A stretch of 44,600 nucleotides of DNA from Pseudomonadota bacterium (GCA_023460715.1 JAEWPH010000015.1:1-44600); one strand, 5' to 3'. Shown: positions 1 to 8,194, counted from the first letter of the stretch. The notes: a model not told the origin generated them from the sequence alone. A program made the numbers and translations.

Positions 1-249
1 TACAACCGTTCGGGCTGCAAGAAAGGACGGTCCAGCTCAGGCGCCCAGTGCTCAGTCACGGGCTTCAAACTTCCCAGAGGCGCTTCGGGCTACCTGAACT
101 GGTCCGAGCGTCAAAGATACAAGGCACGAAGGGTGCCGAGCACGGTGCCGGGCGGGGACCCGAAAGGAGCTGCGCCAGGCGCGGGCTGATGCTAGAACGG
201 GTAACGGGTGCGGCGGAACGCCGCGGTGGTAGGTCGCCCAGAGTGCTAT

Positions 250-290
250 TTATTCGATAGCTTTCAGCGCAGACCAGTAAAGCGCCGGAG
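250..290. repeat. Degenerate copy of the 41-nt intergenic hairpin repeat (copy F)
   Basis: The left half is well kept (GATAGCT, four bases, GCGC at 256-270) and is followed by AAAGCGCC at 279-286. The right outer arm is lost. It belongs to the family whose best copy is at 20473-20513. Confidence 0.5.
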
Positions 291-425
291 GCCGGTTTTG
301 CTTTGATTGCTGAGACAGTGTTCTGCGCAGCAGCAGCACTCCGTGCTGAGCCGCCCAGCGCGGCACGCCTTTTCCGGCCGGCAAGACAGGCCAAGCGCCG
401 CCTGCCGCTCAGCACCCACAAAGCA

Positions 426-457
426 AAGCCACGCAGAACATGCGTCCTGCGTGGCTT
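426..457 (-). terminator. livM: Rho-independent terminator of the liv operon
   Basis: A perfect 11-bp inverted repeat (426-436 with 447-457) encloses a 10-nt loop. Read on the minus strand, the stem is followed by a T-rich stretch (TTTGCTTTG). It lies about 70 bases after the livM stop codon and is the natural end of the operon transcript. Confidence 0.75.
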
Positions 458-524
458 GGAAGAAGTCTTGGATCCACGGCGCCTTCACCGCCCAGAGCTG
501 GGGGCGCGGAGCCCCGCGCGCCAA

Positions 525-1517
525 TCAGTGCCGGCCGCCCCGGCGGCGGTGCAGCCAGGCGATGATCTCGCCCATGATCCCGCGGCGGAAGGCCAGCACG
601 CAGACCACGAAGATCAGGCCGGTGACGATGGTCACCGACTCGCCGAGCGTGCGGAACCATTCCACGCCCGACATGGAAGCGAGCAGGTTGCCGAACTCGC
701 CGATCTTGTTCTCCAGCAAGACAACCACGGCCGAGCCGACCAGCGGGCCACTGAGCGTGCCCAGGCCGCCCACCAGCGTCATCAGCACCACGTGGCCGGA
801 GGCGCTCCAGTGCACGTCGGACAGCGTGGCGAAGCCCAGCACCAGCGTCTTGAGCGCACCGGCCAGCCCGGCGATGGCGGCCGAGAGCACGAAGGCCAGC
901 AGCTTGAAGCGGTTGGTGTCGTAGCCCAGCGAGATGGCGCGCGGCTCGTTCTCCTTGATGCCCTTGAGCACCTGGCCGAACGGCGAGTGGATGGTGCGCA
1001 CGATGACCAGGAAGGCCACCACCACAACGACCAGCGCCACGTAGTACATGGTGGTGTCGTTGGCCAGGTCGATCATGCCGAAGAGCTTGCCGCGCGGCAC
1101 GCCCTGCAGGCCGTCCTCACCGCCGGTGAAGGGCGCCTGCAGGCAGGCGAAGAACAGCATCTGGGCCAGCGCCAGCGTGATCATGGTGGAGTAGATGCCC
1201 TGGCGGCGGATGGCGAAGAAGCCCATCACCAGGCCCAGCAGCGCGCCGGAGAGCAGGCCGGCCAGCAGGCCCAGTTCGGGCGTGGCACCCCACACCTTCA
1301 CCACATGCCCGGTCACATAGGCCGCGCCGCCCAGGAAGGCTGCATGGCCGAACGACAGGATGCCGGTGTAGCCCAGCAGCAGGTTGAAGGCCGACGCGAA
1401 CAGGGCGAAGCACATGAGCTTCATCACGAACAGGGGATACGCACCCAGGAGCGGCGCCACGACCAGCCCCGCGAGCAGCAGGCCGTAGCCGATGAAAGCA
1501 AGATTCTTGGATTTCAT
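525..1517 (-). CDS. livM: Branched-chain amino acid-type ABC transporter permease LivM
   Basis: Predicted 330-residue inner-membrane permease, one of the two channel subunits of a high-affinity importer for branched-chain amino acids or related carboxylates. The first 130 residues hold several hydrophobic segments and the LivM signature around residues 48-64 (GYTGILSFGHAAF). The cytoplasmic coupling loop around 178-200 (FGQVLKGIKENEPRAISLG) contacts the ATPases. The open frame extends further upstream, but the start at 1517 is chosen because it gives the usual LivM N-terminus and lies 11 bases after the livH stop, with a purine-rich site in front. It is the last gene of the operon. The basic C-terminus (HRRRGGRH) is cytoplasmic. 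The true substrate cannot be read from the permease. Confidence 0.93.
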   Translation of the reverse strand: MKSKNLAFIGYGLLLAGLVVAPLLGAYPLFVMKLMCFALFASAFNLLLGYTGILSFGHAAFLGGAAYVTGHVVKVWGATPELGLLAGLLSGALLGLVMGFFAIRRQGIYSTMITLALAQMLFFACLQAPFTGGEDGLQGVPRGKLFGMIDLANDTTMYYVALVVVVVAFLVIVRTIHSPFGQVLKGIKENEPRAISLGYDTNRFKLLAFVLSAAIAGLAGALKTLVLGFATLSDVHWSASGHVVLMTLVGGLGTLSGPLVGSAVVVLLENKIGEFGNLLASMSGVEWFRTLGESVTIVTGLIFVVCVLAFRRGIMGEIIAWLHRRRGGRH

Positions 1518-1528
1518 GCTGTGGCCCC

Positions 1529-2413
1529 TTATTTCTCTTTGCCGAAGAGGCCGGCGGGGCGGATGAGGAGAACGATGACCATGATGACGAACACCACGGT
1601 GGAAGAAGCCTCGGGGTAGAACACCTTGGTGAAGCCTTCGATGACGCCCAGGCCCAGCCCCGTGAGGATGGAGCCCATGATGGAGCCCATGCCGCCGCTC
1701 ACCACCACGGCGAACACCACGATGATGAGGTTCTGCCCCATGAGCGGCGTGACCTGGTAGACCGGCGCGGCCAGCACGCCCGCAAAGGCCGCCAGGGCGG
1801 CGCCGAAGGCGTAGGTGAGCGTGATCATCACGGGGACGTTGACGCCAAAGGCCTCGACGAGGCGCGGGTTCTCGGTGCCGGCGCGCAGGTAGGCGCCCAG
1901 CTTGGTCTTCTCGATCACGTACCACGTGCCCAGGCACACCACGATGGAGGCCACCACCACCCAGGCGCGGTAGTTGGGCATGATCATGAAACCCAGGTTG
2001 GTGGCGCCTTCGAGCAGTTCAGGCGTGTCGTACCCCAGGCCCGACACGCCGTAGATGGAGCGGAACACCCCCTCGATCAGCAGCGTGAGCCCCAGCGTGA
2101 GCAGCAGGCCGTAGAGGTGGTCGAGCTTGTAGATCCAGCGCAGCAGCAGGCGCTCGATGAGCACGCCGAGGATCCCCACCACCACCGGCGCCGCGATGAG
2201 CATCACCCAGTAGTTGACGCCCAGGTAGGTCATGGCCATCCAGGTGAGCAGCGCCCCCAGCATGAACAACGCGCCGTGGGCGAAGTTGATCACGTTGAGC
2301 AGGCCGAAGATCACGGCCAGCCCCAGGCTGAGGATCGCGTAGAACGAGCCGTTGACCAGCCCCAGAAGGAGCTGGCTCAACAGGCCCGGCAGTGAAACAC
2401 CAAAGATTTCCAT
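1529..2413 (-). CDS. livH: Branched-chain amino acid-type ABC transporter permease LivH
   Basis: Predicted 294-residue inner-membrane permease that pairs with LivM. The N-terminal signature around residues 17-52 (LVNGSFYAILSLGLAVIFG, then VINFAHGALFM) is typical of LivH. The coupling loop with GTENPRLVEAFGVN lies near residue 185, and about eight hydrophobic stretches are visible. It sits 44 bases after livK and 11 bases before livM, so it is co-transcribed with both. Length and ends fit the family well. Confidence 0.94.
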   Translation of the reverse strand: MEIFGVSLPGLLSQLLLGLVNGSFYAILSLGLAVIFGLLNVINFAHGALFMLGALLTWMAMTYLGVNYWVMLIAAPVVVGILGVLIERLLLRWIYKLDHLYGLLLTLGLTLLIEGVFRSIYGVSGLGYDTPELLEGATNLGFMIMPNYRAWVVVASIVVCLGTWYVIEKTKLGAYLRAGTENPRLVEAFGVNVPVMITLTYAFGAALAAFAGVLAAPVYQVTPLMGQNLIIVVFAVVVSGGMGSIMGSILTGLGLGVIEGFTKVFYPEASSTVVFVIMVIVLLIRPAGLFGKEK

Positions 2414-2457
2414 GGGTCAGCGAAGGTGGTGAGGGGGATCGGTTCGGCGTCAGGCCA

Positions 2458-3654
2458 TCATTTCCACAGGGCGCACTTGCTTTCGGCCTTGGTGGCGAAG
2501 ACCTCTTCGCCCGGCAGCTTCTTGATGAGCTTGTAGTAGTCCCACGTGCCCTTGGATTCGGACGGCGCCTTCACCTGCATGAGGTACATGTCGTGCACGT
2601 AGCGGCCGTCGGCACGCAGGTAGCCCGAGCCGAAGAAGTCGTTCATCTTCATGCCGCGCCAGGCCTCCATGACCTTGTCGGCATCGACGGTCTTGGCAGC
2701 CTCGACGGCCTTGAGGTAGTTCATGGTGGCGGAGTAGTCGGCCGCCTGGATCTCGGTAGGGCGGCGCTTGGTCTTCTCCATGAACTTGTCGGCGAACTTG
2801 CGCGTCTCGTCGTTCAGGTCCCAGTACCAGCTGGTGGTGAACTGCAGGCCTTCGGTGTTGCGCAGGCCCAGGCTGTGGATGTCGCTGTAGAAGATCAGCA
2901 GGCCGGCGAGCTTCATGTTCTTGCCGATGCCGAATTCCTTGGCCGCCTTGATCGAGTTGATGGTGTCGCCACCGGCGTTGGCCAGGCCCAGCACCTGGGC
3001 CTTGGAGTTCTGCGCCTGCAGCAGGAAGGACGAGAAGTCCGACGCATTGAGCGGATGGCGCACCGAGCCCACCACCGTGCCGCCCTTGGCCTTGATGACG
3101 GTAGAGGCATCGGCCTCCAGCGCGTGGCCGAAGGCGTAGTCCGCGGTCAGGAAGAACCAGCTCTTGCCGCCGCCGTCCACGATGGTGGCGCCCGTGCCCT
3201 TGGACAGGGCGACCGTGTCGTACGCGTAATGCACCGTATAGGGCGTGCACTGCTCGTTGGTCAGCGCCGACGAGGCCGCGCCGTTGTTGATCATCACGCG
3301 CTTCTTTTCCTGCGCCACCTTGGCCAGCGCCAGCGCCGTGCCGGAGTTGGTGCCGCTGAAGACCATGGTCAGGCCCTGCGTGTCGATCCACTCGCGTGCC
3401 TTGCTGGCGGCGATGTCGGCCTTGTTCTGATGGTCGGCCGTCAGCAGTTCGATGGGCAGGCCCAACACCTTGCCGCCGAAGTCGTCGATGGCCATCTGGA
3501 TGGCGACCGCCCCATTCTTGCCTTCCACGTCCGCATACAGGCTGGACATGTCGGTGATGAAGCCGATCTTCACCTTGTCCTGTGCCTGCACCGCCGAGGC
3601 GACCAGGCCCATGGCGCCCAGCACCATCGCCATTTTCGTGAGTTTCGCTTTCAT
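2458..3654 (-). CDS. livK: Periplasmic substrate-binding protein of the liv-type importer (first of two paralogues)
   Basis: Predicted 398-residue periplasmic binding protein (Peripla_BP_6 / LivJ-LivK class) that captures the substrate for LivHMGF. It begins with a Sec signal peptide (MKAKLTKMAMVLGAMGLVASAVQA, cut before QDKVK) and has no lipobox Cys. The mature protein opens with KIGFITDMSSLYADVEG and continues as two alpha/beta lobes. It is the same length as, and very similar to, the gene immediately upstream (3775-4971), sharing long identical stretches such as IDTQGLTM and ASDFSSFLLQAQNSKAQ, so the two arose by tandem duplication. A start with a GGAGAC-type ribosome site is at 3654. The ligand is unknown; this subfamily in Burkholderiales often binds aromatic or short-chain acids rather than leucine. 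Confidence 0.9.
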   Translation of the reverse strand: MKAKLTKMAMVLGAMGLVASAVQAQDKVKIGFITDMSSLYADVEGKNGAVAIQMAIDDFGGKVLGLPIELLTADHQNKADIAASKAREWIDTQGLTMVFSGTNSGTALALAKVAQEKKRVMINNGAASSALTNEQCTPYTVHYAYDTVALSKGTGATIVDGGGKSWFFLTADYAFGHALEADASTVIKAKGGTVVGSVRHPLNASDFSSFLLQAQNSKAQVLGLANAGGDTINSIKAAKEFGIGKNMKLAGLLIFYSDIHSLGLRNTEGLQFTTSWYWDLNDETRKFADKFMEKTKRRPTEIQAADYSATMNYLKAVEAAKTVDADKVMEAWRGMKMNDFFGSGYLRADGRYVHDMYLMQVKAPSESKGTWDYYKLIKKLPGEEVFATKAESKCALWK

Positions 3655-3706
3655 GTCTTTGTCTCCTGGTTCTGTGTGTTTTCTTCTTCGGGTGTCAAAG
3701 CCGGCC

Positions 3707-3734
3707 GGCCTGGCGCCTGCGCGCCGGGCAGGCC
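3707..3734. repeat. GC-rich hairpin between the two binding-protein genes
   Basis: Outer arms GGCCTG/CAGGCC (3707-3712 with 3729-3734) and inner arms GGCGC/GCGCC (3712-3716 with 3721-3725) can form a stem. No T tract follows on the minus strand. Stable hairpins after binding-protein genes commonly protect the upstream message, so this may set the dose of the two paralogues; that role is inferred. Confidence 0.5.
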
Positions 3735-3774
3735 ACTCAACGCAGGTCAGGCACAGTGCGCGTCAGCGGCAGCA

Positions 3775-4971
3775 TCACTTCCACAGCGTGCACTTGCTTT
3801 CGGCCTTGGTCGTCCACACCTGGTCGGCGGGCAGCTTGCTCACGACCTTGTAGTAGTCCCAGGGCTCCTTCGATTCGGACGGCGCCTTGACCTGCACCAG
3901 GTACATGTCGTGCGCGAAGCGACCATCGGGACGGATGGTGCCCTTGGCGTAGAAGTCGTCGATGGGCGTGGACTTGAGCTTCTCCATCACCTTGTCGGCG
4001 TCGGTGCTCTTGGCGGCCTCCACGGCCTTCAGGTAGTTCATAGTGGCCGAGTAGTCCGCGGCCTGGATGTCGGTGGGCATGCGCTTGGTCTTGGCGAAGA
4101 ACTTGCGGCCGAACTCGCGCGTCTTATCGTTCAGGTTCCAGTCCCAGCTGGTGGTGAGCAGCAGGCCCTCTGTGTTCTTCAGGCCCAGGCTGTGGATGTC
4201 GGTGATGAACACCAGCAGGCCGGCCATCTTCATGCTCTTGTTGATGCCGAACTCGCGCGCGGCCTTGATGGCGTTGATGGTGTCGCCGCCTGCGTTGGCC
4301 AGGCCGAGGATCTGCGCCTTGGAGTTCTGCGCCTGCAGCAGGAAGGACGAGAAGTCGGAGGCATTCAGCGGGTGCTTGACGCTGCCCACCACCTTGCCGC
4401 CGGCTTCCTTGACCACCTTGGCGGTGTCGGCCTCCAGGGCCGCGCCAAAGGCGTAGTCGGCCGTGAGGAAGTACCAGTCCTTGCCGCCCTGCTTCACCAC
4501 CGCGCTGCCGGTGCCCTTGGCCAGCGCCACGGTGTCGTAGGCGTAGTGCACGGTGTAGGGGCTGCACTGCTCGTTGGTCAGGGCCGAGGTGCCGGCACCG
4601 TTGACGATGAACACGCGCTTCTTCTCCTGCGCCACCTTCGCCAGCGCCAGGCCGGTGCCGGAGTTGGTGCCGCCGAACAGCATGGTCAGCCCCTGCGTGT
4701 CGATCCACTCGCGCGCCTTGGACGCGGCGATGTCCGCCTTGTTCTGGTGGTCCGCCGTGACGAGCTCGACCGGCTGGCCCAGCACCTTGCCGCCGAAGTC
4801 GTCGATGGCCATCTGGATGGCCACGGCGCCGTTCTTGCCTTCCACGTCGGCGTACAGGCTGGACATGTCGGTGATGAAACCGATCTTCACTTTCTCTTGC
4901 GCCTGTGCGGCGGAAGCGGCCAGGCCCAGGGCGCCGATGACCAGAGCCAGTTGCGTGAGTTTCGCTTTCAT
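3775..4971 (-). CDS. livK: Periplasmic substrate-binding protein of the liv-type importer (second paralogue)
   Basis: Predicted 398-residue periplasmic binding protein, paralogue of the product of 2458-3654. Signal peptide MKAKLTQLALVIGALGLAASA ends in AQA before QEKVK. The open frame continues 21 codons further upstream, but the start at 4971 is chosen because it aligns exactly with the paralogue and has the same GGAGACAACGAC-type ribosome site. Differences from the paralogue fall in places likely to line the binding cleft (MLFGGTNSGTGLAL against MVFSGTNSGTALAL; FIVNGAGTS against MINNGAASS), which suggests two ligand specificities feeding one permease. It lies 55 bases after livF. Confidence 0.9.
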   Translation of the reverse strand: MKAKLTQLALVIGALGLAASAAQAQEKVKIGFITDMSSLYADVEGKNGAVAIQMAIDDFGGKVLGQPVELVTADHQNKADIAASKAREWIDTQGLTMLFGGTNSGTGLALAKVAQEKKRVFIVNGAGTSALTNEQCSPYTVHYAYDTVALAKGTGSAVVKQGGKDWYFLTADYAFGAALEADTAKVVKEAGGKVVGSVKHPLNASDFSSFLLQAQNSKAQILGLANAGGDTINAIKAAREFGINKSMKMAGLLVFITDIHSLGLKNTEGLLLTTSWDWNLNDKTREFGRKFFAKTKRMPTDIQAADYSATMNYLKAVEAAKSTDADKVMEKLKSTPIDDFYAKGTIRPDGRFAHDMYLVQVKAPSESKEPWDYYKVVSKLPADQVWTTKAESKCTLWK

Positions 4972-5026
4972 GTCGTTGTCTCCTGTGGAATGGGTGGGAT
5001 GCGAGGGGAAGGCAGCGCTGTGCCGG

Positions 5027-5737
5027 TCAGACACCGAGCAGTTCGTTCAGCACGGGCATGCGGGCCTCCAGCTCGGGGGCGCCGAACTGCAGGGCGATGC
5101 GGCCATGCTCCATGACGTAGAAGCGGTCGGCCAGCGGCGCAGCGAAGCGGAAGTTCTGCTCGACCATCACGACCGTGTAGCCCTTCTGGCGCAGCGTGGT
5201 GATCATGCGGGCCAGGGCCTGCACGATGACGGGGGCCAGGCCTTCCGAGATTTCATCGAGCAGCAGCAGCTTGGCGCCCGTGCGCAGGATGCGCGCCACG
5301 GCCAGCATCTGCTGCTCGCCCCCCGACAGGCGCGTGCCCTGGCTGTGGCGCCGCTCCGCGAGGTTGGGGAACATGGCGTAGATCTCGTCCACCGACATGC
5401 CCTGCATGCCGGTCTTGAGCACCGGCGGCAGCAGCAGGTTCTCTTCGCACGACAGGCTGGAGAAGATGCCACGCTCTTCGGGGCAGTAGCCCACGCCCAG
5501 ATGGGCGATGCGGTGTGTCGGCATCTGGATGGTCTCGACGCCGTTGATCTTGACCGAGCCCTTGCGTGAGCCCGTCAGGCCCATCACCGCACGCATGGTG
5601 GATGTGCGGCCGGCGCCATTGCGGCCCAGCAGCGTGACGACTTCGCCGGGCTGCACGACGATGTCCACGCCGTGCAGCACGTGCGACTCGCCATACCAGG
5701 CTTCGAGGCCGCGGATTTCAAGTGCGGGAGCGGTCAT
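5027..5737 (-). CDS. livF: ABC transporter ATP-binding protein LivF, Walker A Lys replaced by Arg
   Basis: Predicted 236-residue ATPase, one of two that power the liv-type importer at the inner face of the membrane. The start at 5737 overlaps the livG stop by one base (TGATG), which implies translational coupling; the open frame upstream is overlap with livG. The ABC signature LSGGEQQMLAVARIL and Walker B LLLLDEISEGL are intact. The Walker A motif reads GRNGAGRTS, so the invariant lysine is arginine (codon CGC). The final residues PVLNELLGV are typical of LivF. The protein is full length, so the substitution is not part of general decay. Confidence 0.92.
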   Translation of the reverse strand: MTAPALEIRGLEAWYGESHVLHGVDIVVQPGEVVTLLGRNGAGRTSTMRAVMGLTGSRKGSVKINGVETIQMPTHRIAHLGVGYCPEERGIFSSLSCEENLLLPPVLKTGMQGMSVDEIYAMFPNLAERRHSQGTRLSGGEQQMLAVARILRTGAKLLLLDEISEGLAPVIVQALARMITTLRQKGYTVVMVEQNFRFAAPLADRFYVMEHGRIALQFGAPELEARMPVLNELLGV

Positions 5738-6507
5738 CAATGCGCTCCTTGCAGTTGGCCGTCGGTGGTGCCCATATAGGCTTCCATGACCTGCGGGTTG
5801 CGCGAAACTTCCTCGTACGGCCCCTCGGCCAGCACGGCACCGCGCTGCAGCACGGTGATGCAATCGGCGATGGTGGCGATGACCTTCATGTTGTGTTCGA
5901 CCATGAGGATGGTGCGGCCCGCAGACACCTTCTTGATGAGCTGGGTGACGCGGTCCACGTCTTCATGGCCCATGCCCTGCGTGGGTTCGTCCAGCAGCAT
6001 CAGCTCGGGCTCCATCGCCAGCGTGGTGGCGATCTCCAGCGCGCGCTTGCGGCCGTAGGGCAGGTTCACGGTGACCTCGTCGGCCAGGTCTTCCAGGCCC
6101 ACTTCGGTCAGCAGCTGCATGGCGCGGTCGTCGAGCTGGTGCAGCGTCTTTTCGCTACGCCAGAAATGGAAGGAGGTGCCGAGCTTGCGCTGCAGGCCCA
6201 GGCGCACGTTCTCCAGCAGCGTGAGATGCGGGAACACCGCGGAGATCTGGAACGAGCGGATCACGCCGCGCCGGGCGATCTGCGCGGGGTGCTCCCGCGT
6301 GATGTCTTCGCCGTTGAATCGGATCTCGCCGGACGTGGGTTCCAGGAACTTGGTCAGCAGATTGAAGCAGGTGGTCTTGCCCGCGCCGTTCGGCCCGATC
6401 AATGCGTGGATGGAGCCGCGGCGCACCGACAGATTGACGTCGCTGACCGCAGTGAAACCCTTGAACACCTTGGTCAGGCTGTGGGTTTGGAGAATGACAT
6501 CGCTCAT
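5737..6507 (-). CDS. livG: ABC transporter ATP-binding protein LivG
   Basis: Predicted 256-residue ATPase, partner of LivF and first gene of the operon. Walker A is canonical (GPNGAGKTTCFNLL, near residue 36), the signature loop is LPYGRKRALEIA and Walker B is LMLLDEPTQGM, followed by the switch His in MVEHNM. The open frame begins at 6558, but the start at 6507 (MSDVILQTHSLTKVF) matches the usual LivG N-terminus and removes a Pro/Ser-rich stretch unlike the family. The promoter of the whole operon should lie upstream, between 6508 and the ModE gene. Confidence 0.93.
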   Translation of the reverse strand: MSDVILQTHSLTKVFKGFTAVSDVNLSVRRGSIHALIGPNGAGKTTCFNLLTKFLEPTSGEIRFNGEDITREHPAQIARRGVIRSFQISAVFPHLTLLENVRLGLQRKLGTSFHFWRSEKTLHQLDDRAMQLLTEVGLEDLADEVTVNLPYGRKRALEIATTLAMEPELMLLDEPTQGMGHEDVDRVTQLIKKVSAGRTILMVEHNMKVIATIADCITVLQRGAVLAEGPYEEVSRNPQVMEAYMGTTDGQLQGAH

Positions 6508-6624
6508 TGCGCCTTGGCCGCTCCGTGGTGGGGCAGGTGAAAGCGATGTGTGGATCAAAGCCTCATGCCTGCGTTATGTTGCAGCGCATCGTATGTCGCT
6601 GCCACGCCTGCGAGGAACTGGGAC

Positions 6625-6649
6625 AAATGCCTATGTATAAATGCCTATG
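6625..6649. promoter_or_regulatory. Direct repeat in the liv operon upstream region
   Basis: Two perfect copies of AAATGCCTATG (6625-6635 and 6639-6649) are separated by TAT, a 14-base period. The pair lies about 120-140 bases upstream of the livG start in an AT-richer pocket, where the promoter is expected. It may be a regulator site. The matching regulator is unknown. Confidence 0.45.
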
Positions 6650-6773
6650 CTCCGCAACCCTGTGCATCCATGCACACCGCGCGTGCGTCCTTGCGTGAGA
6701 GCGCAGCACCTGCAGCGCTGCAGTTGCGCGTGGGACTGCGTAGAGCCGCGCACGTATCGGCGCGGCGCACCGC

Positions 6774-7574
6774 TCAATCGATGGCCGCCAGCACCACGGC
6801 GGACTCATCCACCGACAGCAGCACACGGCCGCGGACACGCAACGCCTGCGCGGCCGGCGCGAAGCCGACGATCTGCACGCCGGCATCCAATTGCGCCGAC
6901 ACCTCATGCTCCAGCGGCCCCCGCGCCACGCGCGTGATTGCGCCGCTCCATTGGTTGGGCAGGGACGGCGCAGCCACAGCGGAAGCGGCCGGCAGGACCG
7001 CGGCACGCACCGCAGTGGCCTTGCACAGCGCCAGCACCGGCACACCGCGGCGCAGCGCCAGCAGCTCGGCACTCTCGCGGGTGATGCGCGCGCACACGGC
7101 CAGCCCCGTCCCGGCGCCCTGCTGCAGAGCGCCGCGCAGATGCACACGCACGAGGGGGCCCAGGCGCTCCAGTGACTCGACCACGCACGGCCACTGGTTG
7201 CGCATGCTGGTGCGCACGGTCAGGCGCGCCGCCGCGGCGCCCGGTCCACCGGTGGCTTCAAGGCCGTCGAACACGGAGCGGCGTGCCTGCGCCATCGCAT
7301 CGGCCGCATCCAGCAGCTGACGCCCTGCCGCGGTGAGCTGCGTACCACCGCCGCCCACGCCACCCACGGCCCGTTCCACCAGGGGCACGCCCGCCAGATT
7401 GGTCAGTGTGTCCAGCGCCTGCCACGCCGCCTTGTAGCTGACGCCCACCGCCCGCGCAGCCTGGGAGATGGAACCGTCCACGCCGATGCGGCGCAGGATG
7501 TCGATGCGCCGATCGGCCTGCCCATGGCTCAAGGCATCTGAAAAGGAAACACGCTGCTGCATGGGCGCCATCAT
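6774..7574 (-). CDS. modE: ModE-type molybdate-dependent transcriptional regulator
   Basis: Predicted 266-residue cytoplasmic regulator. Residues about 20-95 form a LysR-like winged helix (RIDILRRIGVDGSISQAARAVGVSYKAAWQALDTL). The C-terminal half carries two Mop/TOBE molybdate-binding domains, the first beginning near RTSMRNQWPCVVESL and the second near NQWSGAITRVARGPLEHEVSAQL, ending in VDESAVVLAAID. This is the architecture of ModE (262 residues in E. coli). The start at 7574 has a GGAG site seven bases upstream; an internal ATG at 7562 is the main alternative. No modABC genes lie next to it, so its targets are elsewhere or include the neighbouring transport genes (inference). Confidence 0.88.
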   Translation of the reverse strand: MMAPMQQRVSFSDALSHGQADRRIDILRRIGVDGSISQAARAVGVSYKAAWQALDTLTNLAGVPLVERAVGGVGGGGTQLTAAGRQLLDAADAMAQARRSVFDGLEATGGPGAAAARLTVRTSMRNQWPCVVESLERLGPLVRVHLRGALQQGAGTGLAVCARITRESAELLALRRGVPVLALCKATAVRAAVLPAASAVAAPSLPNQWSGAITRVARGPLEHEVSAQLDAGVQIVGFAPAAQALRVRGRVLLSVDESAVVLAAID

Positions 7575-8194
7575 GCCGCGTCTCCGGGGGTGACCGGTGC
7601 ACTGCGTGACGCAGACATCCACGGCCTGCATCGGCTGCAGTGCGCACTCGAGTTCATTGGACCAGGGCCCTTGAAAGCTGCAGCCAGGATCGATTTGCTG
7701 CCGGCACAGCACGGTCATCCATGTGCCGTTGTGTTGCAAGGCACCGCCACTGCCAACGACAAGACAGATGTCGTCGCCGACATCGCCTTTGCGGCCGGGC
7801 GCTGGACCTCTTGATAGGGGCGGCATCGGGCCAGGCAGCCGGTGCGCGTCACGCAGCCGCACGTGACGTCAGCCTTACGCAACTGCGAAACTTAGGCCAG
7901 GGCGCATATCAAAGCGTCTGCCCTGGAAACAGAGCCCCTCGCGATGCCTCGCTCAAACGTTCTAGCGACATTGGACGCAAGCCGTTAGGCCGCTCACGGC
8001 CGTAAGAGTTAACCCTTATTGCTCCATTTTTAATAGCAACAAACCTAATCACAGTCAAGGGATAACACCGTCACGCATCCGTCAGGATCGCCGTAGAGTG
8101 CTCCGTAGAATCACGCCCTTGTAAAAGTTTGTCCGGCTCCGCTTACCCAGCCCAGGCCGGCTTTTTCACATCCTGCCCTTATCTTGGAGACATC
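7575..8194. other. 620-base intergenic stretch before the TRAP operon
   Basis: No gene is recognised. The open frames here are Cys- and Arg-rich and run into the ModE frame without a credible start. The right part (about 8005-8120) is AT-richer than the surroundings. It contains an imperfect hairpin (7985-8005), a direct repeat of CCGTAGA (8090-8096 and 8102-8108), a possible -10 element TAGAAT (8106-8111) and the terminator-like leader hairpin at 8133-8166. Confidence 0.5.
8133..8166 (+). terminator. Terminator-like hairpin in the leader of the TRAP operon
   Basis: CCGGCT (8133-8138) can pair with GGCCGG (8155-8160, one G-U pair), followed directly by CTTTTTC. It lies downstream of the probable promoter and 29 bases before the first gene, so it could act as an attenuator. 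The stem is short and the loop long (16 nt), so this is tentative. Confidence 0.35.

Larger units (their letters stand above)
1..524. other. Left-edge stretch without a recognisable gene
   Basis: I see no convincing protein gene here. The short open frames on both strands are rich in Arg, Gly, Ala and Ser, have no recognisable domain and no good ribosome binding site. The stretch does contain a degenerate copy of the intergenic hairpin repeat (about 250-290) and the terminator of the liv operon (426-457). The part before 240 could be the end of something that starts outside the window. Confidence 0.5.

Noticed and set aside
2392..5115. A 907-codon plus-strand open frame opposite the binding-protein genes
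   Set aside because: Antisense shadow; the apparent internal repeat in the protein only reflects the two paralogous genes on the other strand.
7575..7860. Upstream extension of the ModE frame as a separate or longer protein
   Set aside because: The added residues are Cys/Gly-rich, have no family similarity and no ribosome site; the start at 7574 fits ModE length.
7575..8194. Molybdenum-cofactor riboswitch in the gap next to the ModE gene
   Set aside because: No matching conserved helices could be drawn by eye, and the downstream gene is a TRAP transporter and not a cofactor gene.
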